Shown here in pieces: positions 27,074-37,657 of a stretch of DNA of 64,000 bases; positions within the stretch are counted from its first letter, which is position 1; every line of letters starts with the position of its first letter. Where the stretch lies: contig NZ_LVLC01000001.1 of the NCBI RefSeq assembly GCF_002092855.1, positions 434,001 to 498,000 on the forward strand. Direction: 5' to 3'. The notes beneath the pieces are model-generated. The model did no database searches and was not told where the DNA came from. It saw nothing but the letters and a program-made list of their open reading frames with translations. A program made the translations under genes and the position numbers. This DNA is from Campylobacter concisus (GTDB lineage: Bacteria; Campylobacterota; Campylobacteria; Campylobacterales; Campylobacteraceae).

Positions 27074-29491
27074 TTATTTTTTAGCTACAAGAGCATTTTT
27101 TAGCACATCATCGATCGTATCTACTGCGATGATCTTCATATCAGCCTTTACTTCAGCTGGGATGTCGATAAGGTCGCGATCATAGTTTTTGCGAGGTATT
27201 AGAGCTGTTTTGATGCCAGCTTTGTGTGCGGCGATGAGCTTCTCTTTTAGACCACCGATCGGTAGCACTCTACCAGTTAATGTGATCTCACCAGTCATTG
27301 CAATGTCGTGTCTTACCTTTGTATCAGTTAGTATCGATGCGATCGCAGTTGCCATCGTGATGCCAGCACTTGGGCCGTCTTTTGGTACAGCGCCCTCTGG
27401 TACGTGTAAGTGAAGATCATAGCGTCTATAAACATCGCTAGCTTCGAGCTTACGCTTATCGTCATCTAATTTTGGCACGATTGTCATAGGCACTTTTAGT
27501 TTCTTGTTGTCTATTAGCACTTTAACGACGCTAAATGCGATGTGAGCGCTCTCTTTCATCACGTCACCTAGCTGGCCGGTGATCTGCATATTGCCTTTAC
27601 CTTGGATCCTGATAGCCTCGATCCTTAGTACGTCACCACCAACACTAGTCCACGCAAGGCCATTTACTAGACCTATCTGATCTTTTTTATCTGCCGGCTC
27701 GATCTCATAGACCTTTTTCTCTAAAAATTCTTTTAAATTTTTAGCCGTGACGCTGATCTTGCCTTCGTTCTTTTTGGTGAGGATATTTTTGGCGACTTTT
27801 CTTAGTATATCAGCGATCCTGCGGCGTAAATTTCGCACACCACTCTCTCTTGTGTAGTCGCTGATGATTAGCTCAAGTGCCTCTTTGCTGATGTTCACAT
27901 CACTTGGTTTTAGCCCGTGCTTTTTAAGCTCCTGAGGCAAGAGATATTTTTTAGCGATCTCAAATTTCTCTTGTGGGGTGTATGAGCTAAGCTCGATAAA
28001 CTCCATCCTGTCGCGAAGTGCGGCCGGGATCATGCTCACGTCATTTGCTGTGGCGATGAAGATGATCTTGCTAAGATCGATGTTAAAATTTAAGTAGTAG
28101 TCTCTAAATTTATTATTTTGCTCGGGATCTAAAATTTCAAGTAAAACCGCAGTCGGATCGCCTCTGTAGCTTCTGCCAACCTTGTCGATCTCGTCTAAAA
28201 CAACCACTGGGTTCATCTGCTTGGCTTCTATGAGCCCTTGCACGATGCGGCCTGGCATAGCGCCTATATAGGTGCGGCGATGACCTCTTAGCTCGTTTAC
28301 GTCCTCAAGTCCGCCAAGTGCGATCCTAACTAGTTCGCGCTTTAACGCCTTTGCGATCGAGTTTGCAAGGCTTGTTTTGCCTACGCCTGGAGGGCCTGCA
28401 AAGCATAAAATGGCGCCGTTATTTACCTTTTCTCCAACACCCCTAAGCTCTAAAAGCTCACGCAAGGCAAAATACTCCTCTATGCGCTCTTTTGGCTTTT
28501 CTAAGCTGTAGTGGTCGGCATTTAGGTGCTTGCTCACCTCGGCGATAGATGACTTTTTCTTAGCTATGTTTTCAAATGGAATTTCAAGTACCCAGTCAAG
28601 GTAGCTTTGCAAGGTGTTCGCGTCTGCTGAGTCTGGATGCATGCGAGAGAGCTTATCTATTTGTTTTTTGATCTCTTTATAGGCGTCCTCAGCCATAAAT
28701 TTCTTCTTCGCATCAAGCTTTTTGCGGTACTCCTCAAGCTCCTCTTCTCGGCTCGTATCCGCTCCAAGCTCAGCTTGAATTTGCTTTAGCTGCTCTTTTA
28801 GAAAGTACTCTTTGTTCGTCTTGTCGATCTTTGAATGAACCTTGTTTTTGATCTCTTTTTGGAGCTTGTTTGCCTCGATCTCTTCAATGACGTAGTCGAT
28901 GAGCTTTAGTAGGCGCTGCTCTAAATTTTCTTCAACAAAAAAGCTATAAGCAATCTGTTTTTTTAGACGAAGCGCGCTTGAAACTAGGTCGCAAACTCTG
29001 ATCGCTTCAGCGCTCTCTTCGATCGTTTTTAAAAGATCAGGCGGGAAAAAGTGGCTAAACTGCGAAAGCTCTCTTACTTTTTCTCTTAAAACTACGATTA
29101 GCGCGTCAGTTTTGACCTGTGATGGGCGCTTGACATGGAGCATATCGACAATGCCACGGAGTGGGTTTATGCCTGATTGTTTTAAAATTTTACCTTTGTC
29201 GATGCCCTGAAATAATACTTTTACACGTCCGTCAGGTAGCGGCACACGGCGCATTATCGTGCCGATCACGCCTGCGTCATAGATGCCGTCAAAGTCTCTA
29301 GCGCCGTCTTGCTGGGGTTTTGTAGGCACGACAAGGATCGGTGTCTCTCCTTGTATGGCAAGCTCAAGCGCTTTTAAATTTTCTTCGTCGCTTAAAAAAA
29401 GCGGCGTTATCATAAATGGATATAAAAATAGCTCGTCCTCAACTATGATAGGGATCTCAGTTGGGAAGCCTTTATTTTCGTTTATTTGCAA
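27074..29491 (-). CDS. lon: Lon, ATP-dependent serine protease
   Basis: A cytoplasmic AAA+ protease of 805 residues that degrades misfolded and regulatory proteins. The LON N-domain (about 10-205) is followed by a coiled coil, Walker [10 protein letters not shown], Walker [11 protein letters not shown], sensor regions, and the protease domain with catalytic Ser in [12 protein letters not shown] and Lys in [14 protein letters not shown]. It follows bamD by 8 bases on the same strand, an arrangement I recall from C. jejuni. Confidence 0.97.
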   Translation of the reverse strand: MQINENKGFPTEIPIIVEDELFLYPFMITPLFLSDEENLKALELAIQGETPILVVPTKPQQDGARDFDGIYDAGVIGTIMRRVPLPDGRVKVLFQGIDKGKILKQSGINPLRGIVDMLHVKRPSQVKTDALIVVLREKVRELSQFSHFFPPDLLKTIEESAEAIRVCDLVSSALRLKKQIAYSFFVEENLEQRLLKLIDYVIEEIEANKLQKEIKNKVHSKIDKTNKEYFLKEQLKQIQAELGADTSREEELEEYRKKLDAKKKFMAEDAYKEIKKQIDKLSRMHPDSADANTLQSYLDWVLEIPFENIAKKKSSIAEVSKHLNADHYSLEKPKERIEEYFALRELLELRGVGEKVNNGAILCFAGPPGVGKTSLANSIAKALKRELVRIALGGLEDVNELRGHRRTYIGAMPGRIVQGLIEAKQMNPVVVLDEIDKVGRSYRGDPTAVLLEILDPEQNNKFRDYYLNFNIDLSKIIFIATANDVSMIPAALRDRMEFIELSSYTPQEKFEIAKKYLLPQELKKHGLKPSDVNISKEALELIISDYTRESGVRNLRRRIADILRKVAKNILTKKNEGKISVTAKNLKEFLEKKVYEIEPADKKDQIGLVNGLAWTSVGGDVLRIEAIRIQGKGNMQITGQLGDVMKESAHIAFSVVKVLIDNKKLKVPMTIVPKLDDDKRKLEASDVYRRYDLHLHVPEGAVPKDGPSAGITMATAIASILTDTKVRHDIAMTGEITLTGRVLPIGGLKEKLIAAHKAGIKTALIPRKNYDRDLIDIPAEVKADMKIIAVDTIDDVLKNALVAKK

Positions 29492-29499
29492 AATTTCTC

Positions 29500-30147
29500 C
29501 TATTCAAACAGTTTTCTATACCATGCTACATCAGGTTTGATAAGATCTGAGTTTCTAAACGGCGACTCTTCTAGCTTTTGCTCGTAAATTTTGGCCGAAA
29601 CATCACGACCAGTCCTATTGTAAAGATCAGCTATTTGCATATCTAGGAAATAAAGTGCAAGTTTAAATTTAATAAGCATAGTCTCGATAAGTGGCTTATA
29701 TTCAGTATTTGGATACATATAAAGAAATTTCTCGATTTCTGTTACGCTATCTTCCATAAGCTTTTGGTTGCGGTTTGGCTGAGTAAATGAGTCAAAATTT
29801 GCTTTTATCTTTAGGTATTGAGCAAATTCTGTTTTTGGGCCGTTATCGCCGTATCTTTTGATGTACTCGTCAAGATAGTGATTTGCCATGAGATACTCTT
29901 CGTCATTTGCGTGAGCTTGGGCAAGGATAAGTAAAATTTGCTCCAAAAGTGGGCTTGCTACGTGTTCGCTTGCCATTGAGACATAGTGTTTATCGGCCGC
30001 TTCAAGATCACCATCTTTTATATCAGCGATAACCTGAGCATACCACTCATCAGGAGTTAGATTGTAAAGCTCGGTATATTTTTCAGCACAACCACTAAAA
30101 AGCCCTAAAAGAGCTACAACTGCTAGAAATTTAGAAAATCTTTTCAT
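29500..30147 (-). CDS. bamD: BamD, outer-membrane assembly lipoprotein
   Basis: A 215-residue lipoprotein of the Bam complex, which inserts beta-barrel proteins into the outer membrane. Signal and lipobox [10 protein letters not shown] give a lipid-modified Cys near residue 20. The body contains TPR-like helices ([40 protein letters not shown]) with the YMYPNTEY motif typical of BamD. Divergent from fliW. Confidence 0.88.
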   Translation of the reverse strand: MKRFSKFLAVVALLGLFSGCAEKYTELYNLTPDEWYAQVIADIKDGDLEAADKHYVSMASEHVASPLLEQILLILAQAHANDEEYLMANHYLDEYIKRYGDNGPKTEFAQYLKIKANFDSFTQPNRNQKLMEDSVTEIEKFLYMYPNTEYKPLIETMLIKFKLALYFLDMQIADLYNRTGRDVSAKIYEQKLEESPFRNSDLIKPDVAWYRKLFE

Positions 30148-30259
30148 GCTTTTCCTTAAAAAGTTTAAATCCTCGTATTCTACATTTTTTGCTATTATTT
30201 TTGTATAAATTTTTTAAAACTATGATAAAATACGGTAACTTTACAAAATAGGAGTTAGT

Positions 30260-30643
30260 ATGATTTTTAGCGTTAAAAGCCCTATTTTAGGCTTTGAGCA
30301 TATCAAGACGATGGAGTTAATTGAACTTGATAAATTTTTTGTTAAGCTAGCAAGCAAAGATGATGAGACATCTTTTACAATGATAAATCCTTTTGCATTA
30401 AGAAGCTACGAATTCGATATTCCAAGCTATTATGAAGATCTTATGGAGATTAAAGAAAGCTCTCAACTCAGAATTTATAACATTATCGTTGTTGCACTCC
30501 CGCTTGAAAAATCAACTGTAAATTTTATAGCTCCTATCGTTTGCAATATGGATAATATGACCTTATCTCAAGTCGTTTTAGACATTGCCAAATATCCTCA
30601 GTACGGGCAAGCTGAAATGATAGAAAATTTTATACAAAAATAG
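30260..30643 (+). CDS. fliW: FliW, flagellar assembly factor
   Basis: A 127-residue cytoplasmic protein. FliW binds flagellin and frees or blocks CsrA, thereby linking flagellin translation to assembly. Family features are [12 protein letters not shown] at the start and the [18 protein letters not shown] region. A possible -10 (TATGATAAAAT, about 30221) and ribosome site AGGAG precede ATG. In C. jejuni, as I recall, fliW is followed by proC and ctsT; here the pseudopilin cluster follows at once. Confidence 0.9.
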   Translation: MIFSVKSPILGFEHIKTMELIELDKFFVKLASKDDETSFTMINPFALRSYEFDIPSYYEDLMEIKESSQLRIYNIIVVALPLEKSTVNFIAPIVCNMDNMTLSQVVLDIAKYPQYGQAEMIENFIQK

Positions 30644-30704
30644 TAGCTAAAAGCTTTTAGAAAATCTAAGGAGAGATTTTTTATTGTTATTTAGAGGATT
30701 TGTT

Positions 30705-33700
30705 GTGAAGATAGTATACTTACTCTGTCTTATTGTCACGTTTGGTTTTTGTGCACCCAGAGCTTGTACGACAGCAGAAGCAGCATCTATTGGTTGTAGT
30801 GGAGCAAATTATTCTTGCTTTATAGACGCTGAAGAGTACCAAGACAACTCTTCTAAAAATATCCCACATTGCATAAGAAAATCTGATAGAACCTGGACGA
30901 TAGATACCAATAGCTTTTTTTCAGGCTTAGCACAAGATCACTATCATATTTACGTTGAGCAATTTTCTCCATGGAATAAACGATCATTAATAGGTATGTG
31001 GGATGATCACTCTAAAGGCTTAAGACAAAGATCAATAAATGGAAATCTAAATACCAGAGTAAATGGAGATATAGCTACCATTGGTGCTACTATTATGATT
31101 CCACAATACGCTGGATATAATTTTGTTCCAGATCCATCTAACGTAACAAGAACATCATCTACAGCCGATAGAATATTTTTAGATACTGGTAGTTTTACGT
31201 CTAGTAATTACACACTTTGTCAAACAACATATATTTATAATCCTAGCAAGCATCCTTATTGTAAAAATTCATCCTCTTCCACGTTTGATTTTAGTGAGAA
31301 AAATACCTTTATACAAAATAATTTAAAAGGTAAAAACGTAGTCTATGCCAGGCTTTATTGGGGTGGCTCTCTTTATCAAAACTGGGCAATAAAAAATCTT
31401 GGGTCAAATTTATATGTAAGTGCTTTAAATTACATAAAAGGATATAGCAGGATTGATTTTAAAGCTCCTGGAAAAAATGCAATCACAATAGATGCTGATC
31501 CAAAAGATGTCTTTTGGTTTGGTTCATTTAGTGAGTATAAACCAAAATCAATGACTCTTGAATCATACAATCAAAACGAGTCTAATAGCTACTATGTAAA
31601 GGCTGGAATAAACTACCAATATGTAGCAAGCGCTGATGTAACAGATATAGTTAGAGATTCTCTTGGCACTAGTGAGTCAGATAGGACATTTTATGCTGGC
31701 AATATCAGATCCACTACGATTCCCTTTAGTGATGAATTTATAGACCCAAATGATGGCACATATAAGGTAAACAACTCTACTAATAGAAAACTAAAAAAAA
31801 CATACGGCACGCTACTATTCTCACCAGTTCAAGGGCAAAATGGTTACTGGATACAATCCATTGCACCACAATTTGCAGCTTGGAGTTTGGTCATCATTTA
31901 TGACTTTGATGATAAAACCGCTGCAGCAAACAATATAGAGCCAAAGCTTGTTAGTATATTTGATGGACTAGAAAGGCTTGCAGCAGACTGGATGAAGTCA
32001 AGCGATCCATTTGGTACTGTAAAGAGCTCAACCATAGATGTAAAATTTGAAAATATCTACACACCAAAAGCAGGAAATATAGATGCTTCGCTCACAATGT
32101 TTTCATTTGGCGGCAAGCCAGAAACAAAGGGTGAAGATATTAAGATAAAAAAAGGTGGCAGCTATCAGAGTATCACCAGCGGATATAACGCGCAAGGCGA
32201 TCAGTTTAACTCAACTATGACAAAATTTGGACAACTTATAAATCCAGGTAAAAAATTTCACTCTCAAACAGACTTAGATATATTTGATATATCGGACAAA
32301 ATGTCATATGCTCAAAAAGAAGCGGATATAAAATTTACAGTTACAACGATTAAAAGCTCAGGCGGTGCTAATGTCGTAAGTGCTGACCGTATAAATTTAG
32401 CTCTAGTTGGCTTTTCTTCTCGTATATACAAACCAGATGTTTGCTATATGGAGTATATTTATGCAAAAAAACCTAGCGATAGTACTTTTACAAAGGTGCA
32501 AGAAAATACACCAACGGTAGTGCCAGCAAATACTATTTTAAAAACTTTCGTTGAAGTTACAAATAATACAAATGAAGCCGCCCAAGACTTTGCACTAAAA
32601 GCCACAATAGATCCAAGCCAAATTTATAATCCAAACTCAACTTACATATACGCAGATAAAGCATCGCAAGGGCCTAGTGATCTGCTTACTATGTCAGGAC
32701 AGGTACACTATAACGACAACACAGGCTTGCAGCAATTAAGCGGAAATGACTTAACTTTTTACTTAGGACAAGGTGCGGCTGCAAATAAGGGTGGAGAAAT
32801 GCTAATTCATCAAGGCAACTACGCTTATGCTATATATGAAACTACCCTTAAGTCTAAATTTGAGCCAAATAGTTACAAAGCCACAGTTGCTAATGCTGAT
32901 ATAAATTTACAGCCCTATGACACATATATAAGAAGATGTAGCAATCAAAATTACAACATTACTTTAGGTGTTAGTGCCAGTCCAAATAATTTCGTCGCAA
33001 GCAATAGACAAGACGATGGCTCAGCAGCTTTTAAAACTAAATTTAAAAATAGACTTCTAACTAAAATCGTTTCTACGCCATTTAATGTCTATATCACGAA
33101 CTATGATACAGATGGCAACAAAAAAGTACCAGATGCTCCAGTAGATGTAAAAGTAGAGTTGGTCGAGTCTTGCAGTGCTCCAACAAATTTATATGAACAA
33201 GATATAACATTTAATGGCGTAACTGATATTTTGTTATCAGGCATTAGTATTGACAGAGCCTATAAAAGCGTAAAATTTAGAATTTCTCATCTTGATCCAG
33301 TGACAAATACTACAAAGGTTGAATGTGAAAAATTAGATGATTTTACTATAAGACCAAGTCACTTTAGGCTATGGGATACTGACAAGAATACGATCAATAA
33401 TAACAATGTTTTAATAGGTGGCAAAGTTTATAATAACATTGCTCTTGCGGCTATGAAACCTCTTGATAGTGGCTTAGCAAATGGCTATATAAACAACATA
33501 AGTGGCTCAAATGGAGAGATAAAACTTGTACCAGCATATAGTGCGACTTGTGATCCTAGCATTATAGAGAGTGAGAACAAACTAAGCGTAGATTTTAACG
33601 ATCCAAATAAAGCATTGGGTAAAATTTTCCGTCACACATCGAGTGGACCTGTTGGCTTTTCTTACTCAGATATAGGCGATACATATTTTTATGTATTAGA

Positions 33701-34922
33701 CAAAGACTATACAATAACTGATCAACATACACCATCAAGAGCTGATGATTGTGTAAAAAACTCAATTAGCAACGATCCATCACAAGATACTGCTCAAGAA
33801 GGAAGGATCGGATGTAGTATAAAGCTAGAAGGTAATAGAGATTATCTATTTAGGCCAAAAGATATACAAATAAGCAAGTTAAAGATAACAAAAGATAGCG
33901 ATATAACATACCTTGATAATGAAGGCATACAAAAAGCAAAGCTTGACTTTGAAGTAACTGCTAGGTTGTTTAACGATGACCCTGCAAAACTTTATAATGA
34001 AGATTGCTATGCAAAAAATATGAACTTTGATATAAAACTAGATAGAGTTCCTTTAAATTTTACAGATAATGATGGCAATGCCGGTACATTAGCAAAAGCA
34101 AATGAAGAAATTTTATTTTTTGAAATTCCTGGCTCAAATACTAGAAAAGCAATAGATCCAAGTGCTACAAAATCAACATTTTATGTAGAGAAAAATACTT
34201 TTGTAAATGGCGTAGGTAAAGGTGAAGTATATTTTAATTTTGAAAGAAAAGTAAATCATGCCAAAAATCCTTTTACTATTTCAAGTAATGATTTTAGCTT
34301 TAGCGGCATGTCAGATAGCACCGATACAGTAAAAAAATATGAAAAACCAGCAACAGAAACGACAGCAAAATTTTACTTTGGTAGGGTTTATGCACCATTT
34401 TATGAAGGGCTTTATAGTGGCTTTTATGCCAAAATTTATTATGGTGCCTACTGCGATGGATGCAATAAAAATATCTATATGAAAGATAATGGCAAACTGT
34501 GGCAAGACTTTCCAGCTGCACCATTTTGGGCTACCAATCCAAAACATAACGCAGGAGTACTTAACTATCACGACTTTAGCTTTACAAACACTTACAGCGG
34601 CACTGTTTTAAGAAATGATGTAAGTAGTATAAGCAATGGCGAGCAGATAATTTTTATAAGAAACCCTTCAGCGGTTACTGATGTAGCTAAAATGAGAGCA
34701 CCTAGTTGGCTTCTTTATAGTGAATTTGATGAAAAAACTGAAACAAATAATTTCAATCTAAATTTTCTAGTACCAAATGGCGAATGGGCTGGTAAAGTCC
34801 TAAAGAGCAATAATATAGAGGATAAGACAAGCAGTGCAGTTGGAGGTTTTATAGGAGTAAAATCAAATAGTGATAATAACCTAGATATAAGCGATAAGAC
34901 AAACAGGAGAATAGAGTGGTAA
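30705..34922 (+). CDS. Very large exported MshQ-like (DUF6701-type) cysteine-containing protein
   Basis: About 1405 residues. I choose GTG at 30705 (GAGG upstream, then signal peptide KIVYLLCLIVTFGFCAP); TTG at 30684 with AAGGAG is the alternative. The N-terminal third is beta-rich, with KNVVYARLYWGGS (about 209), ASADVTDIVRDS and WSLVIIYDFDD (about 390), a pattern seen in adhesin-like surface proteins. A DUF11-like part (ILKTFVEVTNNTNEAAQD, about 605) follows. The C-terminal half has DAPVDVKVELVESC and KLDDFTIRPSHFRLW (about 880), as in MshQ of the Vibrio MSHA pilus locus. Many paired cysteines suggest disulfides. It overlaps the first pseudopilin by 7 bases. MshQ similarity is by eye. Confidence 0.72.
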   Translation: MKIVYLLCLIVTFGFCAPRACTTAEAASIGCSGANYSCFIDAEEYQDNSSKNIPHCIRKSDRTWTIDTNSFFSGLAQDHYHIYVEQFSPWNKRSLIGMWDDHSKGLRQRSINGNLNTRVNGDIATIGATIMIPQYAGYNFVPDPSNVTRTSSTADRIFLDTGSFTSSNYTLCQTTYIYNPSKHPYCKNSSSSTFDFSEKNTFIQNNLKGKNVVYARLYWGGSLYQNWAIKNLGSNLYVSALNYIKGYSRIDFKAPGKNAITIDADPKDVFWFGSFSEYKPKSMTLESYNQNESNSYYVKAGINYQYVASADVTDIVRDSLGTSESDRTFYAGNIRSTTIPFSDEFIDPNDGTYKVNNSTNRKLKKTYGTLLFSPVQGQNGYWIQSIAPQFAAWSLVIIYDFDDKTAAANNIEPKLVSIFDGLERLAADWMKSSDPFGTVKSSTIDVKFENIYTPKAGNIDASLTMFSFGGKPETKGEDIKIKKGGSYQSITSGYNAQGDQFNSTMTKFGQLINPGKKFHSQTDLDIFDISDKMSYAQKEADIKFTVTTIKSSGGANVVSADRINLALVGFSSRIYKPDVCYMEYIYAKKPSDSTFTKVQENTPTVVPANTILKTFVEVTNNTNEAAQDFALKATIDPSQIYNPNSTYIYADKASQGPSDLLTMSGQVHYNDNTGLQQLSGNDLTFYLGQGAAANKGGEMLIHQGNYAYAIYETTLKSKFEPNSYKATVANADINLQPYDTYIRRCSNQNYNITLGVSASPNNFVASNRQDDGSAAFKTKFKNRLLTKIVSTPFNVYITNYDTDGNKKVPDAPVDVKVELVESCSAPTNLYEQDITFNGVTDILLSGISIDRAYKSVKFRISHLDPVTNTTKVECEKLDDFTIRPSHFRLWDTDKNTINNNNVLIGGKVYNNIALAAMKPLDSGLANGYINNISGSNGEIKLVPAYSATCDPSIIESENKLSVDFNDPNKALGKIFRHTSSGPVGFSYSDIGDTYFYVLDKDYTITDQHTPSRADDCVKNSISNDPSQDTAQEGRIGCSIKLEGNRDYLFRPKDIQISKLKITKDSDITYLDNEGIQKAKLDFEVTARLFNDDPAKLYNEDCYAKNMNFDIKLDRVPLNFTDNDGNAGTLAKANEEILFFEIPGSNTRKAIDPSATKSTFYVEKNTFVNGVGKGEVYFNFERKVNHAKNPFTISSNDFSFSGMSDSTDTVKKYEKPATETTAKFYFGRVYAPFYEGLYSGFYAKIYYGAYCDGCNKNIYMKDNGKLWQDFPAAPFWATNPKHNAGVLNYHDFSFTNTYSGTVLRNDVSSISNGEQIIFIRNPSAVTDVAKMRAPSWLLYSEFDEKTETNNFNLNFLVPNGEWAGKVLKSNNIEDKTSSAVGGFIGVKSNSDNNLDISDKTNRRIEW

Positions 34923-35611
34923 AAAGAGGTGGCTTTTCATTGATAGAGCTTATCTTGTCAGTGCTTGTAGTAGCCATAGTAAGTGCAAGCCTGCCACTAG
35001 CGGTAAGAACTACTTCAAATTTAAGCGAGCAGTCCTTAATGCAAGAAGGACTAATGAATGCTAAAACCTATATGTCATTAATATTAAAAGCACCATTTAG
35101 CGATCAAGTATTAATAGCTGGCAAAAATACCATGCCATCATCTATAACCACTCAAGAGGCTATAATTTTTCCCCTTATTATCTGCGAGCAAGGGGCAAAT
35201 CCAGATTTTTATGAAAAAAGTGGAGTAAAAGGTGAAGGGCATAGGATACTTGCATATCCAGTGCAAAATTCATCTGCGTGTGCCACAAGGCCTATTGATT
35301 CAAAGCTTCCAGAATCAATCAAAAGCGTAAATTTTAAAGTAAAATCTATCAAAAATTTCAATACCCAAAAATCTATCTCACCAACTGCTAGCACTACTAA
35401 ACGCGACTTTATCATAGATACAGAAACGACTCCAACCATAACAAATGGAGCTGATAAATTTGTAGTTAGCACTCCTTTAAACGATAGTGACGTTTTACAG
35501 ATAAAGCTAGATACGACTATGAAAACTACGAAAGAGAGCAAAAGCGTACTTTATGGATATGCCTTTAACATAGGTGAAAGCAGCACTTTAAGTGTAAAAG
35601 AATGGAAATGA
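34916..35611 (+). CDS. Prepilin-like protein 1 (PilV/MshD-like)
   Basis: A 231-residue protein with a type IV prepilin leader: VKRG|GFSLIELILSVLVVAI, i.e. short basic leader, cleavage after Gly, Phe at +1/+2 region and conserved Glu5, then one hydrophobic helix. It should be processed by a prepilin peptidase and sit in the inner membrane or join a pseudopilus. GTG at 34916 has AGGAGA upstream and overlaps the stop of the MshQ-like gene. The globular part has two or three cysteines (ICEQ, CATRP). It overlaps the next gene by 10 bases. Confidence 0.82.
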   Translation: MVKRGGFSLIELILSVLVVAIVSASLPLAVRTTSNLSEQSLMQEGLMNAKTYMSLILKAPFSDQVLIAGKNTMPSSITTQEAIIFPLIICEQGANPDFYEKSGVKGEGHRILAYPVQNSSACATRPIDSKLPESIKSVNFKVKSIKNFNTQKSISPTASTTKRDFIIDTETTPTITNGADKFVVSTPLNDSDVLQIKLDTTMKTTKESKSVLYGYAFNIGESSTLSVKEWK

Positions 35612-36624
35612 AAAAAACAAAAAAAGCTTTTACGTTAATTGAGCTAATAATAGTCATCACCGTGCTTGGCGTTATCTCACTTATGAGCTTTAACACGCTT
35701 ATGAATTTATATCAAAACTATTTTCAAAGCAAAGTAATAAACGAACTAGAAACACAAAGCGAAATCGCTCTAGAGCAAATTTCAATGCTACTTAGCCACA
35801 GAATCAAACAAAGCGTTATCGCCAGGAAAAAAAATGGAGATTATCTAGCTCTAAATGATAGTGGCGTAAATTTAAGTAGTGACTTTGAAATTTTAGAATT
35901 TATCCCAGCTGCTTATGAGCTATTTAATGGCATAAACGAATATAAAGGAGATGATACTAACGGAGATCCTATCATCGAAGAAGGCATATATAGCGGATAT
36001 GTAGATCTTGCAAATAGCTCTGTTGCAAATGGATTAAAAAGCCCTGGAAGTAAATTTAATGATGCTTTTAGAAATGGCGTAATGGACTTGACCTGCGAAA
36101 ATGATAGCAATGAAGAAGATGTAAATAGCGGCTCTAGGTGTATAAACGCCGATAATGAAAATGGTGGTTTAGTAGCGATATTTTCTAGCATACTTTATAG
36201 AGTTGGTAGCAGCTTTGGCTATCAAGAAAATTTAGACCAAAGGCACTTAGATATCGCAAAAGTAGGCATACAATCAATCGATACGCTTAAAATTTCAAGT
36301 GATTTTAAAAATAAAAAAATTTCAGAACAGTATAAGCTAGCTTATACAGCCATTGCCATAGCGCCAGCTGAGCAAAGTGCCGAGGATATACAAAATGGCT
36401 CTTTTGACCTTAAAATTTACTACAACTATAGACCATGGCTAAATGAAAGCTTTAAAAAATTTAGCCCAACATCTACAAAGGATATCAAAGCCGAAAGTGC
36501 AACGCTAGCTAAACACGTAACAAGATTTGTCTTTACAGAAAAAAATGGTGTCATCGCGCTAAAGCTTTGCCTTAAAGCAGAAAAATCAGAAATAACCATT
36601 TGCAAGTCAAAGGCGGTTTATTAA
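35602..36624 (+). CDS. Prepilin-like protein 2 (PilW/MshO-like)
   Basis: 340 residues with leader KKTKKA|FTLIELIIVITVLGVISL, so a classic class III signal with Glu5 and an N-terminal helix. The cleavage residue is Ala rather than Gly, which some peptidases accept. The long globular domain, larger than that of a major pilin, fits a PilW/MshO-type minor pilin. A cysteine pair (LTCENDS...SRCINAD) and a C-terminal pair (LKLCLKA...ITICKS) could form disulfides. ATG at 35602 overlaps the preceding gene; an ATG two codons on is possible. Confidence 0.8.
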   Translation: MEMKKTKKAFTLIELIIVITVLGVISLMSFNTLMNLYQNYFQSKVINELETQSEIALEQISMLLSHRIKQSVIARKKNGDYLALNDSGVNLSSDFEILEFIPAAYELFNGINEYKGDDTNGDPIIEEGIYSGYVDLANSSVANGLKSPGSKFNDAFRNGVMDLTCENDSNEEDVNSGSRCINADNENGGLVAIFSSILYRVGSSFGYQENLDQRHLDIAKVGIQSIDTLKISSDFKNKKISEQYKLAYTAIAIAPAEQSAEDIQNGSFDLKIYYNYRPWLNESFKKFSPTSTKDIKAESATLAKHVTRFVFTEKNGVIALKLCLKAEKSEITICKSKAVY

Positions 36625-37046
36625 TGAGAAAAGGATTTACATTAATAGCGGCGATATTTTTTCTAGTTGTGGCAGCTTCTATCAGTACTCTTGCTCTTTC
36701 GATAGCTAGCACATCAGCTAGACAAAGTAGTGAAATTTATCTAAGAGAGCAAGCACAGCTCGTTGCTCAAGCAGCAGCAGAGTATGCGATGTTTGAAATT
36801 TTTAGAACTGATTTTTCAAATAAATGCTTAGATAAAGTAAATGGAGAATTTAACGATATGTTCGACTTTAAAGTAAAAATAACTTACTTTGGCGATATCG
36901 GTATATGCACTCCACCGACCATCATGCCAGGAACAAACGGAGTCGCAAGTACTGGCAACATGATCTTTGATGTTTTTGTAACATCAAAAGATAAAAAAAC
37001 GCCAAATCCTATAAATTTTCACAAACGAACTCTTCAGAAACTTTAA
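36624..37046 (+). CDS. Prepilin-like protein 3 (PilX/MshP/GspK-like, no Glu5)
   Basis: 140 residues from ATG at 36624, whose first base is the last of the previous stop (TAATG). The leader MRKG|FTLIAAIFFLVVAASI is prepilin-like but has Ala in place of Glu5, as in GspK and MshP-type proteins, which usually sit at the tip of the fibre. The rest is short with two cysteine pairs (FSNKCLDK, GICTPP). The open frame extends upstream to 36600, but the leader fits the later start. It ends the cluster, 80 bases before hpf. Confidence 0.78.
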   Translation: MRKGFTLIAAIFFLVVAASISTLALSIASTSARQSSEIYLREQAQLVAQAAAEYAMFEIFRTDFSNKCLDKVNGEFNDMFDFKVKITYFGDIGICTPPTIMPGTNGVASTGNMIFDVFVTSKDKKTPNPINFHKRTLQKL

Positions 37047-37069
37047 AATTTTATAAAGATTTTAGTTTA

Positions 37070-37098
37070 ATTTGTTTTTAGTTTTAGCGTGTTATAAT
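37070..37098 (+). promoter_or_regulatory. Likely sigma-70 promoter of hpf
   Basis: TGTTATAAT at about 37090-37098 is an extended -10 box, preceded by T-rich DNA (TTTGTTTTTAGTTTTAG) as is usual for Campylobacter promoters. It lies 29 bases before the hpf ATG at 37127. Confidence 0.55.
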
Positions 37099-37126
37099 CA
37101 TCTTACTTTCTATAAAGGAGATTACG

Positions 37127-37654
37127 ATGAACATAAGCATTGTAGGAAAACAATTTGAGCTAACAGAGCCAATCAAAAACTATATCCAAGACGCTTTTGA
37201 TACGCTTGGCAAATACAATCTCGACATCATCTCAGCAAGATGTGTTGTAGCAGCCGATGAAAAACAAGGAAAAAAAGGCTTTAATGCAGAATTTTCTCTA
37301 AATATGGCCCATAAAGACACCATAGTCGTTCGCCAAAAAGATAAAGATCTTTACGCTGCGATCGATCTTGCCATCGAAAAAGCATCAAAAGTTTTAAGAA
37401 GAGAGCATGATAAGAAATTTACTGTTAAAGGCAAGGCTGACGATAAAGAATTTCGCTCAAGAATAGGCGAAGAAAAGATCGAAGGTGTCGAGGAGATCGT
37501 GCCTATGGAGCTTGAAATTTATAAACCACTTGAAGTCGAAGAAGCACTTGAGAAACTAAAATCAAGTGATAAACAATTTTACGTATTTAACGATGTTGAC
37601 GCAAAAATGCGTGTGATCTACAAAAGAACAGACGGAACTTTTGGTCTATACTAA
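37127..37654 (+). CDS. hpf: Hpf, long-form ribosome hibernation promoting factor
   Basis: 175 residues. The N-terminal RaiA/YfiA domain (about 1-100, starting MNISIVGKQFELTEPIKNYI) binds the small subunit and silences ribosomes. The C-terminal part (MELEIYKPLEVEEALEKLKS ... VIYKRTDGTFGLY) is the dimerisation domain of the long form, which makes 100S ribosomes. AAGGAG stands before ATG. It has its own promoter and terminator and so is probably monocistronic. Confidence 0.93.
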   Translation: MNISIVGKQFELTEPIKNYIQDAFDTLGKYNLDIISARCVVAADEKQGKKGFNAEFSLNMAHKDTIVVRQKDKDLYAAIDLAIEKASKVLRREHDKKFTVKGKADDKEFRSRIGEEKIEGVEEIVPMELEIYKPLEVEEALEKLKSSDKQFYVFNDVDAKMRVIYKRTDGTFGLY

Positions 37655-37657
37655 AAA

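Noticed and set aside
36600..36623. Eight-codon upstream extension of the third pseudopilin
   Set aside because: The MRKG leader directly before FTLI is the typical prepilin start.
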